Origin: Micromonospora sp. HM5-17
GTDB taxonomy: Bacteria > Actinomycetota > Actinomycetes > Mycobacteriales > Micromonosporaceae
Reading direction: 5' to 3'
NCBI RefSeq assembly: GCF_003762835.1
Contig: NZ_RJWA01000005.1
Location: 124,001 to 188,000 of the forward strand
Length of the DNA stretch: 64,000 bases
Part shown: piece after piece, positions 8,798 to 20,200 of the stretch
How the letters are laid out: the number at the start of each line of letters is the position of its first letter
How positions within the stretch are numbered: the stretch's first letter is position 1
The notes under the pieces: generated by a model
The model's input: the letters and a program-made list of their open reading frames with translations, nothing else
The model's database searches: none
Told to the model about the DNA's origin: nothing
Position numbers and translations under genes: made by a program

Positions 8798-9278
8798 CCA
8801 AGCCCACAAATCTGGTCACCAAGGCCCGTCGGAACGCGATCGCCGCAGCAAGTTCCCCGCGCCAGTCTTCACGACCCGTTGGCTCTGGCCACTGTCTGCG
8901 GGCGATCGCGCTCCTCGCCCGGCCCGAAGATTGGGTGCAGCCCCTCCGGGGCGCCGTTGGGGTTCCCGTCGGTCACGTCGTTGCGATCCTCACCCGCTCC
9001 GGAGACCGGGTGCAGCGGCAGGTGGCTCTGCCGGTATCACCGCTGCTGCTTGGCAGCGACCTCCTGAGCCTACCGTCGTGTCAGGATCTACCGCCAGCCG
9101 GCGCTACACCCTCAGTCACGATCGGGCACGAAGACGCCGAGGTCCACTTTGGTTTCGCGTGCACAGAGCGGCCTCTTGGCCAGCACCGCTATTTGATCAC
9201 AACCCACCATGCCCGATGAGGAAGGACCAATCAGGCATTGATGTCAGCTGACTAGTAACCGGCGACGTGGCGGAACGC
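8798..9278. other. intergenic stretch without a supported gene
   Basis: No convincing reading frame. A short inverted repeat TGACCA/TGGTCA (8795-8800 and 8813-8818) at the methylase stop may be a weak hairpin. GGGTGCAGC occurs twice (near 8933 and 9008) in otherwise unrelated sequence. No CRISPR-like repeats were seen. The convergent genes on either side fit a terminator region. Confidence 0.4.
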
Positions 9279-10181
9279 TCAGTCGGCGAAGCCGTAGTAG
9301 ATCATGAACGCGAGCGGGGCGGCGAGGAAACAGATCAGGAAGCCGAGTCGGGCGAAGCGGCGTGGTCGTCGGCTGGCCAGCTTCGGTTTGCCCCAGATGC
9401 TCAGCACGAGGTAACCGGCGAAGAACGCTATGGTCGGCAGGCCGGCACAGCTCCAGGAGAAGACGCCGAAGGCGGCGGCGGCCTTGGAGAAGGTGCTGGT
9501 GGCGGCCCGGAACTCGACGACGCTGAGGATGGTCCAGATCACGACCGCGAGGACGCCGGCGCAGCTTCCGTAGACGGCGAGCGCGCGGCGCAGCGGTGAC
9601 AGGTTCGGAAACAGCGGCGGCCGCTGGGCCATCGTCTCGGCCTGGACGATCATCACGTCGGCGCCGTCGGCGGCCTGGCGGGCCAGCTCCAACTCGCGGT
9701 GGGGGTCGATCCGCGGGGATGGGGGCGCCGGCTCGGCCGGGCCGCGCGGGCCGGGGACCGGCCCGGCCACGGCCGTGCCGGGTGCGCCGGCCGCCGTCGT
9801 GCTCGGGGTCGGCAGCAGCGCGCGCCGGGCCGCCCCGCCCGGCAGTTCCGGGTACGGCGTTCCGGCCACCGCCGGGCCGGTGGCGCCCGCCGTTCCGGGC
9901 CCGGTCGGCCCGGCCACCCCGGCGGGCTCGACCGGCGCGGATGGTGGTACGCCGACCGGCGGCGACGAGATCGGGGTAGCCGGCGGCGGCACCGTCTTGC
10001 CGATCGCCTGGCCGAGTTCGGCCAGGCGGTGGTGTTGTGCGGCGAGTCGCTGGTCGAGTCGGTCGGCGGTCGCCTCGGCGTCGCCCCGTTCGGCGGCGAG
10101 CCGGGCCGCGGTCCGCTCGGCGGAGCGGTGTAGGTCGTTCAGGTGCCGGGCCAGGGCGGCGTATTCGGCGAAGCTGGGCAC
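9279..10181 (-). CDS. coiled-coil, proline-rich, four-segment membrane protein
   Basis: A 300-residue hypothetical protein. Residues 1-60 are helical and charged (SAERTAARLAAERGDAEATA), suggesting a coiled coil. Residues 65-165 are a Pro/Ala/Gly linker. Residues 195-300 hold three to four hydrophobic segments, including AVYGSCAGVLAVVIWTILSV, LPTIAFFAGYLVLSIW and LGFLICFLAAPLAFMIYYG. GTG at 10181 sits one base after the stop of the upstream FtsK-type ATPase gene, with GAGGGAGACTGAG as ribosome site inside that gene's end, so the pair is an operon. A cytosolic coiled coil joined to a membrane anchor would suit an adaptor that holds the ATPase at the membrane; that role is inference. Confidence 0.75.
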   Translation of the reverse strand: MPSFAEYAALARHLNDLHRSAERTAARLAAERGDAEATADRLDQRLAAQHHRLAELGQAIGKTVPPPATPISSPPVGVPPSAPVEPAGVAGPTGPGTAGATGPAVAGTPYPELPGGAARRALLPTPSTTAAGAPGTAVAGPVPGPRGPAEPAPPSPRIDPHRELELARQAADGADVMIVQAETMAQRPPLFPNLSPLRRALAVYGSCAGVLAVVIWTILSVVEFRAATSTFSKAAAAFGVFSWSCAGLPTIAFFAGYLVLSIWGKPKLASRRPRRFARLGFLICFLAAPLAFMIYYGFAD

Positions 10182-10182
10182 C

Positions 10183-12720
10183 TCAGTCTCCCTCGTCGTC
10201 CGGTTCGTAGCCGGGGCGGACGAACGGCACGATCAGGCGTACCCGTTGGTCGTGGCGGTCGATGAGCAGGGCCCGGTTGGCTCTCGGGGCGTACGCGAGG
10301 TCGGGCTGACCCAGGTACATTCCCAGTTCGCTGCCGGTGACGTTCAGCGCCACCAGGCAGGCGACGTCGTCGCGGTTGCTTGATCCGCCGATGTCGTCGG
10401 CGAGTCGGCGCAGTCCGCGCCACCAGCCGAGCAGGTGGACGCCGTGCGCGGGTCCCTGGCGGAGCACCGCCTGGAGGTCGTCCAGTCCGGACTTGAAGTT
10501 CTCGTCGCGGGCGGCGAGGACGCCGCTGGCGCCGTCCATGCCGTATCCGACGAGGAAGGTGCGGCCGGGGCCGTCGGGTGACTGGCTGGCGAGCTTGCGT
10601 AGCTCCTCGCGGAGTCCGGCGGCGTCGAGCCGGGTGACCGGGTGGCCCGCTCGGGTCAGTTCGTCGGTGGTGGTGTCCGCGATCTCGTCGGCGACCGCGA
10701 CGAGCGGGGCGATGAGGAAGCGGGCGCTGCCGGGTGGGTGCTGGCGGGCCAGGCTGACGGTGGCGGCGTGCAGCACGCTGGCCCCGACCGGCGAGGTGCC
10801 GATGATGCCCAGGTGTCGGCCCGGTGTCGCGTCGAGGGGGAAGTGCGCGGTGGTGAGGTCGACGTCGACGGTCCGGCCGACCAGGGCGAGTGGGCGGCGT
10901 CCGCCCGGGATGAGTCCCCGGTACGTCGGGTCGTTCTCGACGTGTGCCGACTCGTATCCCTTGAAGACGGCGGGTGGGCGGGAGCCGGGCCGGCGGGCCT
11001 GCCAGAGTTCGTGGCGCAGCGCGGCGACCTGGGTGGCGCTGGCGTGCGCGTCGGGGAACTGGACGATCGTGTTGGCGCCGGCGATGCCGGCCGACGGGTT
11101 GATGATCGCGGAGCCGATCGGGAGTGCTCCGGCGGTCTCGTTGAGCTTGTCGAGGACGCCGTTGCCGCCGGGGAGGGCGACCCGGAGGGGGAACTGGCCG
11201 AAGATGGAGTCGGTCTTGCCGTAGAGGGCTTCGATTCCGGCGACGCTCTGGCTGGCCAGGACGAGGTGGATGCCGTACGAGCGGCCCTTGCGGGCGAGTT
11301 CCTCCAGCAGGGTGACCGCTTCGCGGGCGACGGCGTCGTTACCGGCGAAGAGGACGTGGAACTCGTCGATGACGGCGACGATCCGCGGGGTTGGGGTGCC
11401 GTCGCGGGGTAGGTCGGCGAGTTTGGTGACACCGTGTCGTTTGAGCGCGGCGGCGCGCCGGTTGAGCTCGCGGCGCAGTTCGCGCAGGATGGCGACGCCG
11501 TACTCGCGGTCGGACTCGATGCCGACGGCGCGGGCGTGGGGGATCCAGGACGGGTCGTGGTCGGTGGGGACGAACTCGGTGAAGCTGACTCCCTCCTTGA
11601 AGTCGAGGAGGTAGAGGGTGAGTTCGTCGGGTGAGTAGCGGGCGGCGAGTCCGTAGAGGACGTTGAGCAGGAAGACGGTCTTGCCGGCGCCGGTTCGGCC
11701 GCCGACCAGCCAGTGTGGGGTCTGGTCGTCGAAGGCGCAGATGACCGGGTCGCGGCCGGCGCGGCCGACGACGGCGCGGAGGCCGTTGCTGGAGGACTCG
11801 GCCCAGGGGCGGGCCGGGAGGAGGTCGGGGAAGCCGAACTCGGCGTCGCGGCGGTGCAGTTCGCCGAGGCGGTCGGCGAGGGCGGCGACGGCGTGTGGGG
11901 GCGGGTCGCCGTCGAGGCGTACCGGGGCGGCGAGGCCGGTGCCGTCGGTGCTGAACGGGTGGCCGGGCGGGTCGCCGATCCAGGCGTACCCCTGGGGGTC
12001 GAGGCGGACGGCGGTGGCGACGCCCAGCGGTGGCGGGGTGAGTCCGGCGGACCGGGGCGGGTAGCCGGCGGCGAGGACGCAGATCGCGGCGCTGGGGCCG
12101 GCGTGGGTGAGGGCGGCGAGCCGGTGCAGGTCGCGGCCGTCGGGCAGGCAGGCGGCGACGAGGAGCAGCAGTTCGGGTGGGCCGCTGGCGTGCTGGGCGG
12201 CGCGGGCGTGTCGTTCGGCGTCGTCGAGTCGTTCGGTGATCTCTGCGTCGGTGGTGGCGGGTGGGTGCAGGACGCCGGCGTCGACGAGTGGCCGCAGCGG
12301 CAGGAAGGTGGCGCCGAGGGCGGCGCTGTCGAGGGCGGAGACGCGGACGGAGCCGGGTGGGGCGGCGGCGAGCAGCCGGACGACGAGGGTGCGTAGCAGG
12401 GCGGCGACCGCGGGGTGCCGGGCGTCGGTGTCGAGGGCGAGGTGGGTGCCGCCGGCCAGCGGTACGACGGCGGGGAAGTCGCCGTGGACGGTGGTGGCCC
12501 AGCCGAGCCGGACGGGGAGCGGGCCGGCGAAGAACCGGGCGGGTTCGGGTTCGGCGGTGACGGTCTCGCCGACTCGGCGCAGGCGGGCGACGGTGTCGGC
12601 GGTCTCACCGGTGTCGGGTGGGGGCTGGAGTTGGGCGAGGGCCTGGCGGGCGGCGTGGAGGTGGGCTCGGGCCTGCTGGTGGGCGGCGACCGCCCGCCCG
12701 AATGTGGCTGACAGTCCCAC
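10183..12720 (-). CDS. FtsK/SpoIIIE-type ATPase
   Basis: An 845-residue ATPase with no membrane segments. Residues 1-60 are helical. The P-loop domain is near residues 310-560, with Walker A GGRTGAGKT near residue 340 and Walker B RIVAVIDEFHVLF near residue 447. It also shows the FtsK-type features LLDFKEGVSF, ARKGRSYGIHLVLASQS and FGQFPLRVALPG. A second C-terminal domain (about residues 600-840) looks like a degenerate ATPase without a Walker A. FtsK proper has N-terminal membrane segments and a gamma domain; both are missing, and the layout is closer to EccC-like or conjugation-type translocases. The next gene encodes a membrane coiled-coil partner. No WXG100 substrate gene is in the window, so its cargo, DNA or protein, cannot be assigned. 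Confidence 0.8.
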   Translation of the reverse strand: MGLSATFGRAVAAHQQARAHLHAARQALAQLQPPPDTGETADTVARLRRVGETVTAEPEPARFFAGPLPVRLGWATTVHGDFPAVVPLAGGTHLALDTDARHPAVAALLRTLVVRLLAAAPPGSVRVSALDSAALGATFLPLRPLVDAGVLHPPATTDAEITERLDDAERHARAAQHASGPPELLLLVAACLPDGRDLHRLAALTHAGPSAAICVLAAGYPPRSAGLTPPPLGVATAVRLDPQGYAWIGDPPGHPFSTDGTGLAAPVRLDGDPPPHAVAALADRLGELHRRDAEFGFPDLLPARPWAESSSNGLRAVVGRAGRDPVICAFDDQTPHWLVGGRTGAGKTVFLLNVLYGLAARYSPDELTLYLLDFKEGVSFTEFVPTDHDPSWIPHARAVGIESDREYGVAILRELRRELNRRAAALKRHGVTKLADLPRDGTPTPRIVAVIDEFHVLFAGNDAVAREAVTLLEELARKGRSYGIHLVLASQSVAGIEALYGKTDSIFGQFPLRVALPGGNGVLDKLNETAGALPIGSAIINPSAGIAGANTIVQFPDAHASATQVAALRHELWQARRPGSRPPAVFKGYESAHVENDPTYRGLIPGGRRPLALVGRTVDVDLTTAHFPLDATPGRHLGIIGTSPVGASVLHAATVSLARQHPPGSARFLIAPLVAVADEIADTTTDELTRAGHPVTRLDAAGLREELRKLASQSPDGPGRTFLVGYGMDGASGVLAARDENFKSGLDDLQAVLRQGPAHGVHLLGWWRGLRRLADDIGGSSNRDDVACLVALNVTGSELGMYLGQPDLAYAPRANRALLIDRHDQRVRLIVPFVRPGYEPDDEGD

Positions 12721-13035
12721 GCTGCCCCCAACGCGCCTCGGCCTGTGTGGTCACCCCTGTCCCGCCCGGGCGTGACGGCCCGGTCGGGTAGTCACCGGAA
12801 CACTAACCGACACGGTCGCCCGCGGGCAGCCCGGCACGACGGCGGTGCGGACGCGCGGTCGGCGCCGCCGTCGCGTACGCCCTGGTCGCGGCGCGCCGTC
12901 GGAGCACCGTGCTGGTGTTCTTCCCGGTGTTGACGGTCGTTTCCGGCGGCCTGTCTGGCGTTGGACTGGCCCCGTTCCCCGTAGTGGGATCAGGCGGGCT
13001 GACCTGCCGGCCCATGCGTGCCGGTCGTGCTGGCC
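12721..13035. other. intergenic stretch without a supported gene
   Basis: GC-rich and free of strong stops on both strands. A plus-strand segment reads like a short hydrophobic helix (VLVFFPVLTVVSGGLSGVGL near 12910-12970), but it has no start with a ribosome site and no clear end, so no gene is called. It could be a decayed fragment of a membrane protein. Confidence 0.35.
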
Positions 13036-13449
13036 TCAACGCGGGTCGACGGCGTTGGGTGCTGGCTGGCGTCGCCAGAGCAGCGCCACGACCACGATGG
13101 TGATCACGGCGCCCGGGACGAGACTGATCCTGATCCGGGTGTCCGGGAACACCGCGAAGACGACGAACCGGCCGACGAACTGGATGCTGAGCAGCACGGT
13201 TAACAGGACGCGGTGCCAGCGGCGTGCGGCGGGCAGGCGGCGCGCCAGCCAGGCGTACGCCAGACCGAAGGTGAGGTGGAAGCCGTGCTCGATGCCCAGC
13301 TGGTACGGCGGGGTCACCAGGGCGTACAGGTGCTCGACCACCAGCGCCCAGAGCAGCACGGTCAGGGCGCGCCCGTTGGGCCGGTCGGATGTGTCGGGCA
13401 ATGGTTCATCACGCGAGCGGCGCCGGGTGTTGGTCACGAGGTCGGACAC
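13036..13449 (-). CDS. small integral membrane protein
   Basis: 137 residues with about four hydrophobic segments (LTVLLWALVVEHLYALV, HLTFGLAYAWLA, VLLTVLLSIQFVGRFVVFAVF, LVPGAVITIVVVALLW). It resembles small actinobacterial membrane proteins of unknown function. GTG at 13449 has GAGAGGATTACC as ribosome site. It is transcribed divergently from the MarR gene at 13514, and a near-perfect palindrome sits between them, so it is the likely target of that regulator. The charged tail (RRQPAPNAVDPR) should be cytosolic. No function is assigned. Confidence 0.75.
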   Translation of the reverse strand: MSDLVTNTRRRSRDEPLPDTSDRPNGRALTVLLWALVVEHLYALVTPPYQLGIEHGFHLTFGLAYAWLARRLPAARRWHRVLLTVLLSIQFVGRFVVFAVFPDTRIRISLVPGAVITIVVVALLWRRQPAPNAVDPR

Positions 13450-13456
13450 GGTAATC

Positions 13457-13485
13457 CTCTCACTTGATATAGTCTCAAGTGAGAG
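13457..13485. promoter_or_regulatory. 11-bp-arm palindrome, probable MarR operator
   Basis: CTCTCACTTGA and TCAAGTGAGAG are perfect inverted arms around a seven-base centre, TATAGTC. It lies between the divergent membrane-protein and MarR genes, overlapping the probable promoters of both. Dyad operators of this kind are usual for MarR dimers. Confidence 0.7.
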
Positions 13486-13501
13486 TAATAGAACTCGGCT
13501 C

Positions 13502-13507
13502 TAGACT
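13502..13507 (+). promoter_or_regulatory. -10 box TAGACT of a leaderless marR gene
   Basis: TAGACT, six bases, then ATG at 13514. The palindrome at 13457-13485 covers the expected -35 region, so autorepression is likely. Confidence 0.6.
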
Positions 13508-13513
13508 CCAGGA

Positions 13514-14014
13514 ATGCGCAGCACCCGATCGCCGGCCGACTCGGCACCTCTGGACTTCCTTCCCCCGGACGTCGCCACCGGGATGCTGCTCAGCACGGTC
13601 CACCGGCGCAGCCAGAAGGTGTTCAACGAGGCACTGCGGCCGCTCGGCATCGAGGAACGGCACTTCGCCACGCTGGCGGTCCTGGACGGGACCGGACCGC
13701 TCACCCAGCGCCGCCTCGCGGACCTTCTCGATCTGGACAAGTCCTCACTGGGCCGCATCGTCGACGATCTCGAACGGCAGCGGCTGGCGGAACGACGTCC
13801 GCTGCCCGGCGACCGCCGGGCGCACGCGATCCACCTGACCGAGCAGGGCCGGCAGCACGTACGGGACGGCCACCGCATCGCCGCCCAGGTCGGCCGCCAC
13901 CTGTTCGGCCATCTGTCGCCGCGCACCCGCGCCGCGCTCGACCACGCGCTGCGCGAGGTCCTGGCCGCGCCCGGGGCCGACCCGGCGACGCCGGGCGACG
14001 AGAGCCGGCCGTAG
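13514..14014 (+). CDS. MarR-family transcriptional regulator
   Basis: 166 residues. The winged helix spans about residues 60-125: LTQRRLADLLDLDKSSLGRI as HTH, then the wing ERRPLPGDRRAHAIHLTEQG, which is the MarR signature (D-x-R...L-T-x-x-G). Dimerising helices flank it (VHRRSQKVFNEALRPLGI and HALREVL). The start is fixed by the leaderless promoter. Its own operator candidate lies upstream, and the divergent gene encodes a small membrane protein, so it probably represses both. The ligand is unknown; MarR proteins usually sense phenolics, oxidants or drugs. Confidence 0.88.
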   Translation: MRSTRSPADSAPLDFLPPDVATGMLLSTVHRRSQKVFNEALRPLGIEERHFATLAVLDGTGPLTQRRLADLLDLDKSSLGRIVDDLERQRLAERRPLPGDRRAHAIHLTEQGRQHVRDGHRIAAQVGRHLFGHLSPRTRAALDHALREVLAAPGADPATPGDESRP

Positions 14015-14221
14015 GCTGCGGCGATGCGGTCTGGGCCATGAGGAGACGGCAGATACCAACCGACCAACCGGGCTGAGCAGGACTCTGCCATCGCGCTCGG
14101 GACAGCTCCGAGTCTCACTGGCCACCTCGACAGCCAACAGGCGACCAGCGTCGATCCGTCAGCGACTTTGGTCGATGCCATCGTCGACCGTGGACCGCTG
14201 CCGGCCACCCGGCCGGCTCCC

Positions 14222-14227
14222 TAGCGT
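14222..14227 (+). promoter_or_regulatory. -10 box TAGCGT of a leaderless DUF418 gene
   Basis: TAGCGT, six bases, then ATG at 14234. No ribosome site of better quality is present. Confidence 0.5.
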
Positions 14228-15690
14228 CGGAGCATGCACGACGTCCAGTCCGACCGCCCCCACCCGCGGGCCGCCCGAGGCTCGGTACGACCATCCGAAC
14301 GGGCCCTCGCCCCGGACCTGGCGCGCGGCGCGATGCTGCTGATGATCGTCATGTCGAACACCGCCTTCCACCTGTGGGCGGCCCGGCACGGCCCGACCGG
14401 CTGGCATCCGGTCGACGGCTCCACCGCCGACCGGATCGTCCAGTTCGCCATGATCGTCGGACTCGACGGGCGCGCCTATCCGGTGTTCGCGTTCCTGTTC
14501 GGCTACGGCATGATGCAGCTCTTCCGGCGGCAGGTCGCGGCCGGGGCGACCCCTCGGGCGGCGACCGCGCTGCTGCGCCGGCGCAGCCTGTGGCTGCTGC
14601 TCATCGGGTTCGGGCACGCCGCCCTCCTGCTCGCCGGCGACATCATCGGTTTCTACGCGGTCGTCAGTCTGCTGCTCGGCTGGCTGTTCCTGCGCCGCAG
14701 CGGCCGGACCCTGCTGGTGGCGGCCGCGGTGTCGGTCCTGCTCCGGCTCCTGGTCGCGGCCCCGGCGCTGTCCGCACTGCTGAGTGGCGACCTGGCCGCC
14801 GCCGGAACCCCGGTCACCGAGCCGAGCGCCCTCGCGTTCGCGGCCGGGGAGGACAACCCGCTGGTCGCGGCGGGCACCCGGCTCACCACCTGGGCGATCA
14901 TCACCGGATACGGCGCGGTGGGCTGGCTCCTCGCCACCGAGCTGCTGCTCGGGTTCTGGGCGGCCCGCCGGCGAGTGCTGGAGGACCCGGCGGCGCACCG
15001 CCGGCTGCTGCGCTGGACCGCGCTGCTCGGCGTACCCGTCGGCTGGCTCGGCGGACTCCCGCTCGCGCTGGCCCACGTGGGCTGGCTCGACGTACCGCCG
15101 GCGGCGCTCGGCACCGACGGTGCCCTCAGCTCGTTGGCCCAGCTCACCGGGGTGCCGGGTGGGCTCGGCTACGTCGCCCTGTTCGGTCTGCTCGCCGCCC
15201 GCGTTCCGGTCCGGCGGTCGCGCGCGGCCGTCGGCGGCGACGGCCGGCCGGACGGGGTGGCGGGCGACCCGCGGCAGCCGCACGCGGCGGCGGTCGACGA
15301 CCTCGACCGGCGACCCGGAGCGGCGTCCGACGGCCCGAACCGGCAGTCCGGGACGGCAGGCGGCCCGGAACCGCGACGCGCGGCGGCGGCGCTCGCCGCG
15401 GTGGTGGCGGCAATCGCCGCCGTCGGCAAGCGTTCGCTCTCCTGCTACCTCGGGCACTCCCTGCTGTTCGCCCCGGTACTCGCCGCCTGGGGCCTGGGAC
15501 TCGGCGGGCGGCTGGGTAGCGCGACGATGGCCGCGTTCGCGCTCGGCGTCTGGCTCCTGACCGTGGTCGGCGCCAACCTGCTGGAACGGTACGACCACCC
15601 CGGGCCGGCCGAGGCGCTGCTCCGCCGGCTCGTGTACGGGCCCCGGACGACCGCGGGTGCCCGCCACGCCGACGGGGCACCCGCACCGGC

Positions 15691-17200
<1,510 letters not shown>

Positions 17201-17208
<8 letters not shown>

Positions 17209-20200
17209 GAGCCACCTCCTGGGACGGGTGCGCCTCGTCGCCCCGCGTCGGGGCGGGCACGTCGGGTGCGGCGGACGCCGGGGCGGCACCGCCCGACGGC
17301 GCGGCGGCGGAGACCGCGTCGGTGGACGACGGCGGGGCGGTGGACGACGGCGGCGCGGCCAGGGCGCTCATCACCGCCTCGTCGACGTCGCGGCCCTCGG
17401 CCCGGGCGGTCCGCATGATCTCCATTACCCGCCGGTAGTCCCGGGGCACCACGGCGGTGAACTCCGCCACCGCCTCCGGCCAGCGCTTGAGCAGCCCCTC
17501 GGCCACCGACGAGTCGGTCTCGGCGAAGTGGCGCTGCACCAGGTCGTGCAGGGTGACCCGCTCCTCGTCGGACAGCGGCGCCAGGTCGACCAGTTCGGGG
17601 TTGACCCGGCGCCGGTCGAGCCGCCAGACGAAGGCCGTACCGCCGGACATCCCGGCGGCGAAGTTGCGGCCGACGTCGCCGAGCACCACGACGATGCCGC
17701 CGGTCATGTACTCGCAGCCGTGGTCACCGACACCCTCGACGACCGCCACCGCACCGGAGTTGCGGACCGCGAAGCGTTCCCCGACCCGGCCCCGCAGGAA
17801 GAGTTCCCCGCCGGTGGCGCCGTAGAGGATGGTGTTGCCGGCGATGATCTGGTCCTCGGCGCGGCCCATCGGTCCGGGTGGGGCGTCGAGCCCGCCGGCG
17901 AACGGGGCGCTCGGGTGCGGCCGGATGACGATCCGGCCGCCGGAGAGCCCCTTGCCGACGTAGTCGTTGGCGTCACCGGCCAGCCGCAGGGTCACCCCGC
18001 TGGGCAGGAACGCACCGAACGACTGCCCGGCGGTGCCGGTGAGGTCGAACTCGATGGTGTCGGTGGGCAGGCCGGCGCCGCCGTACCGGCGGGCGACCTC
18101 GCCGCCGAGCATCGCGCCGACGCTGCGGTGCTCGTTGCGGACCTCGAGCGCGGCCCGGACCCGGCTTCCGTCCCGCAGCGCCGGCTCCGCCAGCCGGATC
18201 AGCTCGTTGTCGAGCGAGCGGTCCAGCCCGTGGTCCTGGGCCCGTACGCCGCGACGGGCGGCCCCGGCCGGCAGCTCCGGTACGTGCAGCACCGGCCGCA
18301 GGTCGAGCCCGTGGGCCTTCCAGTGGTCCACCGCCGGGGCGAAGTCGAGCAGCTCGGTGGCGCCGATCGCCTCCTCGAGGCGGCGGAAGCCGAGCTCGGC
18401 GAGGTAGCCGCGGACCTCCTCGGCGAGGAAGAGGAAGAAGTTCTCCACGAACTCCGGCCGGCCGGTGTACCGCTCGCGCAGCACCGGGTTCTGGGTGGCG
18501 ATGCCGACCGGGCAGGTGTCGAGGTGGCAGACCCGCATCATGACGCAGCCGGCGACGATCAGCGGCGCGGTCGCGAAGCCGAACTCCTCGGCGCCGAGCA
18601 GGGCGGCGACGATGATGTCCCGGCCGGTCTTGAGCTGGCCGTCGACCTGGACGGTGACCCGGTCACGGAGGTTGTTGAGCAGCAGCGTCTGCTGTGTCTC
18701 GGCCAGGCCCAGCTCCCAGGGGGTGCCGGCGTGCTTGAGCGAGTTCATCGGGGAGGCGCCGGTGCCGCCGTCGTGGCCGGAGATCAGGATCACGTCGGCC
18801 TTGAGCTTGGCGACCCCGGCGGCGACGGTGCCGACCCCGACCTCGCTGACCAGCTTGACGTGGATGCGGGCGGCCGGGTTGACGCTCTTGAGGTCGTGGA
18901 CGAGCTGGGCCAGGTCCTCGATGGAGTAGATGTCGTGGTGCGGCGGTGGGGAGATCAGCCCGACCCCGGGGGTGGCGTGCCGGGTGCGGGCGATCCACGG
19001 CCACACCTTGTTGCCGGGGAGCTGGCCGCCCTCGCCGGGCTTGGCGCCCTGGGCCATCTTGATCTGGATGTCGTCGGCGTTGACCAGGTACTCGGTGGTG
19101 ACCCCGAACCGGCCGCTGGCGACCTGCTTGACCGCGGAGCGTCGGGCCGGGTCGTAGAGCCGTTCGACGGTTTCGCCGCCCTCGCCGGTGTTGGACTTGC
19201 CGCCGAGCCGGTTCATCGCGATGGCGAGGGTCTCGTGCGCCTCGGCCGAGATCGAGCCGTAGGACATGGCGCCGGTGGCGAAGCGCTTGACGATCTCGGT
19301 GGCCGGCTCGACCTCCTCGAGCGGCACCGGCGGACGGACCCCGGTACGCAGCCGGAACAGTCCGCGCAGCGAGCCGGCCTGGGCGGCGAGCGCGTCGACC
19401 TTGGCGGTGTACTCGCGGAAGATCTCGTACTGGCGGCTGCGGGTGGCGTGCTGGAGCAGGAAGACCGTCTCCGGGTTGAACAGGTGCAGCTCGCCCTCGC
19501 GCCGCCACTGGTACTCGCCGCCGACCTCAAGCGGCCGGTGGGCGTACTGGTTGGCGTTGCCCGGGTACGCGCGGGCGTGCCGGGCCGCGATCTCGGCGTG
19601 GATCTCGGCCAGCCCGATCCCGCCGATCTTGGTGGGGGTGCCGGCGAAGTAGCGCTGCACCAGCCGGCTGTCCAGGCCGACCGCCTCGAAGACCTGGGCT
19701 CCGCAGTACGACGAGACCGTGGAGATCCCCATCTTCGACATGATCTTCAGGACGCCCTTGCCGAGCGCCTTGACGTAGTTGCGGATCGCGGTCACCGGCT
19801 CGACGCCGGAGAGCGCACCCGTGTTGATCAGGTCCTCGACGGACTCGAAGGCGAGGTACGGGTTGACCGCGGCGGCGCCGTACCCGATCAGCAGGGCGAC
19901 GTGGTGGACCTCGCGGCAGTCGCCGGACTCGACGACCAGCGCGACCTGGGTGCGGGTCTGCTCCCGGACGAGGTGCTGGTGCACCGCGGCGGTGAGCAGC
20001 AGTGACGGGATCGGGGCGAGGTCGGCGGTGGAGTCGCGGTCGGAGAGGACGAGGATGCGCACCCCGTCCTCGATCGCCTCGGAGACGTGCCGGCAGATCT
20101 CGGTGAGCCGGGCCTTGATCCCGGCCGCCCCGTCCCGGATCCGGTAGAGCCCGGAGACCCGGACCGCCTTGAAGCCGGGAAGGTCGCCGTCCTCGTCGAT

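Noticed and set aside
8530-9219. 229-codon plus-strand frame after the methylase
   Set aside because: It begins inside the methylase in another frame and contains no recognisable domain.
1-12720. CRISPR repeat array near cas3
   Set aside because: I looked for 28-37-base repeats with regular spacing and saw none; any array must lie beyond the left edge.
12803-13039. 78-codon minus-strand frame
   Set aside because: No ribosome site, no domain and low-complexity Arg/Ala sequence; it overlaps the end of the membrane protein gene.
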